From: an uncultured Fidelibacterota bacterium
Lineage (GTDB): Bacteria > Fidelibacterota > Fidelibacteria > Fidelibacterales > Fidelibacteraceae
Direction of reading: 5' to 3'
NCBI GenBank assembly: GCA_937862595.1
Contig: CALMFL010000257.1
Location: forward strand, 1-7,479
Length of the DNA stretch: 7,479 nucleotides
Position numbers and translations under genes: made by a program. The notes under the pieces are model-generated. The model saw only the letters and a program-made list of their open reading frames with translations, was not told where the DNA came from and did not search any database. Shown piece after piece: positions 6,716 through 7,479 of the stretch (position 1 is its first letter; each line of letters begins with the position of its first letter).

Positions 6716-7318
6716 TTACAGTGAAGTTCTAACCTTCAGGATCATGCCGGGGGTAATGCTGTTGTAATCGCTGCCCAACTGTTCCAGGTTGTCGCGCATC
6801 AGAACGATCCAGGCATAGCTGTTGCCGTACACGTCTTTTGCGATGCTCCACAGGGTGTCGTCTTTCTTGACCGTGTAAGCTTCATAGCCGCAGGTTTCCG
6901 GTTCTTTAACTTCACTAGCGTCTTTCTTAAGAGACAATTCTTCGTAGGGATAGATGAGGTCGGGATTGTTGCCGATCACATCAAGATTCCAGTCCCAGAT
7001 GCTGCGCCACATGGTGACGACGCCGTATTCTTTCATGGCGATCTTGGTCAGGTAATCGTTCGGCTGGATCATGTATTTTACCCAAACGTCCTTTTCAAGA
7101 GGCTGAGCGACTTCTTCAGGCAATTCTTCAATCACCGTTTCTTCAGCAGCGGGAGTTTTCGCAACTTCAGGTGTTTCCGTAACGACGGGCGTTTTTTCAA
7201 CGATGGGGGTCGTTTCAACAACGGGAGCAGGGGTGTCTTCAATCACTTCTTTAGCCCCGCAGCCGATGAGCAGGAAGAGGCTCATAACGATGGCGATCAA
7301 TGGTAAAATGCGTTTCAT
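6716..7318 (-). CDS. Lipoprotein with two LysM domains
   Basis: The 200-residue product has a type II signal peptide: MKR, a hydrophobic core, and a lipobox LIGC at residues 17-20, predicting lipidation of C20 and anchoring to a membrane facing the periplasm. Residues 29-60 form a Thr/Pro-rich, acidic linker with TP every six residues from 37 to 56. Two LysM-type domains follow: about 82-130 (YMIQPNDYLTKIAMKEYG ... PDLIYPYEELSL) and 148-196 (YTVKKDDTLWSIAKDVYG ... ITPGMILKV). LysM domains bind the N-acetylglucosamine chains of peptidoglycan, so the protein probably tethers the envelope to the wall. No enzymatic domain is present. The two domains have a longer middle section than the minimal LysM (WRSIWDWNLDVIG and WIVLMRDNLEQLG), as in other tandem LysM lipoproteins. 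The start has AGGAG seven bases upstream, a promoter just before it and a strong terminator after, so it is a monocistronic unit. Confidence 0.93.
   Translation of the reverse strand: MKRILPLIAIVMSLFLLIGCGAKEVIEDTPAPVVETTPIVEKTPVVTETPEVAKTPAAEETVIEELPEEVAQPLEKDVWVKYMIQPNDYLTKIAMKEYGVVTMWRSIWDWNLDVIGNNPDLIYPYEELSLKKDASEVKEPETCGYEAYTVKKDDTLWSIAKDVYGNSYAWIVLMRDNLEQLGSDYNSITPGMILKVRTSL
7139..7210 (-). repeat. Four imperfect 18-base units encoding TP-initiated hexapeptides
   Basis: Residues 37-60 of the LysM lipoprotein are four consecutive hexads: TPIVEK, TPVVTE, TPEVAK and TPAAEE. The DNA repeats with an 18-base period but the codons have diverged. It forms an extended linker that spaces the LysM domains from the lipidated Cys. 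Confidence 0.7.
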
Positions 7319-7325
7319 TTATTGT

Positions 7326-7330
7326 CTCCT
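7326..7330 (-). promoter_or_regulatory. Shine-Dalgarno of the LysM lipoprotein gene
   Basis: AGGAG on the minus strand lies 7 bases before the ATG at 7318, a normal spacing, and agrees with the signal peptide in placing the start. Confidence 0.75.
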
Positions 7331-7354
7331 AACATAAATTTTTACTATCTGCGA

Positions 7355-7383
7355 AAGGTAATTCAAAATAGCAGTATTGTCAA
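7355..7383 (-). promoter_or_regulatory. Sigma70-like promoter of the LysM lipoprotein gene
   Basis: The minus strand has a consensus -35, TTGACA (7378-7383), a 17-base spacer, and TACCTT (7355-7360), which keeps the key first two and last bases of a -10 box. The predicted start of transcription lies roughly 30 bases before the ATG, leaving room for the Shine-Dalgarno. The -35 overlaps the stop codon of the putative upstream reading frame. Confidence 0.6.
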
Positions 7384-7479
7384 GTGTTTCTCAAAGAACC
7401 GATCAACTTTTCTGCTATGTGGAAAGGACTGATCTGTTTTTCGGATGCGTCAAGAAGCTCCTTGCGTAAAAGCTGTTTT
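7380..7479 (-). CDS. Possible 3' end of an unidentified gene entering from the right edge
   Basis: The minus-strand frame starting at base 7478 is open to a TGA at 7380-7382 and encodes 32 residues ending in SPFHIAEKLIGSLRNT. The peptide alternates charged and aliphatic residues (LLRKELLDASEK, HIAEKLIGSL) like a C-terminal amphipathic helix, and its orientation agrees with all neighbours. A run of 32 open codons is not significant on its own, roughly a one-in-five event in random sequence, so the call rests on composition and context. No family can be assigned. No terminator hairpin is visible between it and the LysM gene, so readthrough into that gene is possible. Confidence 0.45.
   Translation of the reverse strand, partial: KQLLRKELLDASEKQISPFHIAEKLIGSLRNT

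Overview
The window is a compact stretch of bacterial chromosome in which every supported gene lies on the minus strand, so transcription runs from high to low coordinates. The best taxonomic clue is the C-terminus of the largest gene. It carries the NYPNPFNP ... FDITGRRV ... SGIYILRL ... KMTLLK pattern of a type IX secretion (Por) sorting domain, type A. That pattern, a LysM lipoprotein and a probable outer-membrane beta-barrel protein point to a didermic bacterium of the FCB group (Bacteroidetes, Ignavibacteria, Marinimicrobia, Cloacimonetes and relatives). The phylum cannot be fixed from this sequence alone.

Layout in transcription order, from the right edge leftwards: (1) the possible last 32 codons of an unidentified gene entering from the right edge; (2) a 200-residue lipoprotein with two LysM domains, with its own TTGACA promoter and a very clear intrinsic terminator; (3) a GT2 family glycosyltransferase that overlaps by 14 bases (4) a 158-residue membrane protein of the small multi-drug export family (COG2426); (5) a 791-residue secreted protein with a type IX sorting tail and no recognised passenger domain; (6) after a perfect 13-bp hairpin, a 464-residue predicted outer-membrane beta-barrel protein; (7) a CrtI/retinol-saturase-like FAD oxidoreductase that runs off the left edge about 20-40 residues before its expected end.

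The lipoprotein is an isolated transcription unit. The glycosyltransferase and the membrane protein are almost certainly co-transcribed and translationally coupled. The sorted protein and the beta-barrel protein share orientation and are separated only by the hairpin, so they may be a secreted/outer-membrane pair; this is inference. The oxidoreductase follows 43 bases after the beta-barrel gene and may be read through from it.

There is no RNA gene, mobile element, CRISPR array or phage signature. No gap above 300 bases lacks a gene; the longest non-coding stretches are about 60-120 bases. I see no clear sign of a new multi-gene system. The parts most worth a second look are the type IX-sorted protein with its neighbour, and the mixture of Shine-Dalgarno-led and apparently leaderless starts.
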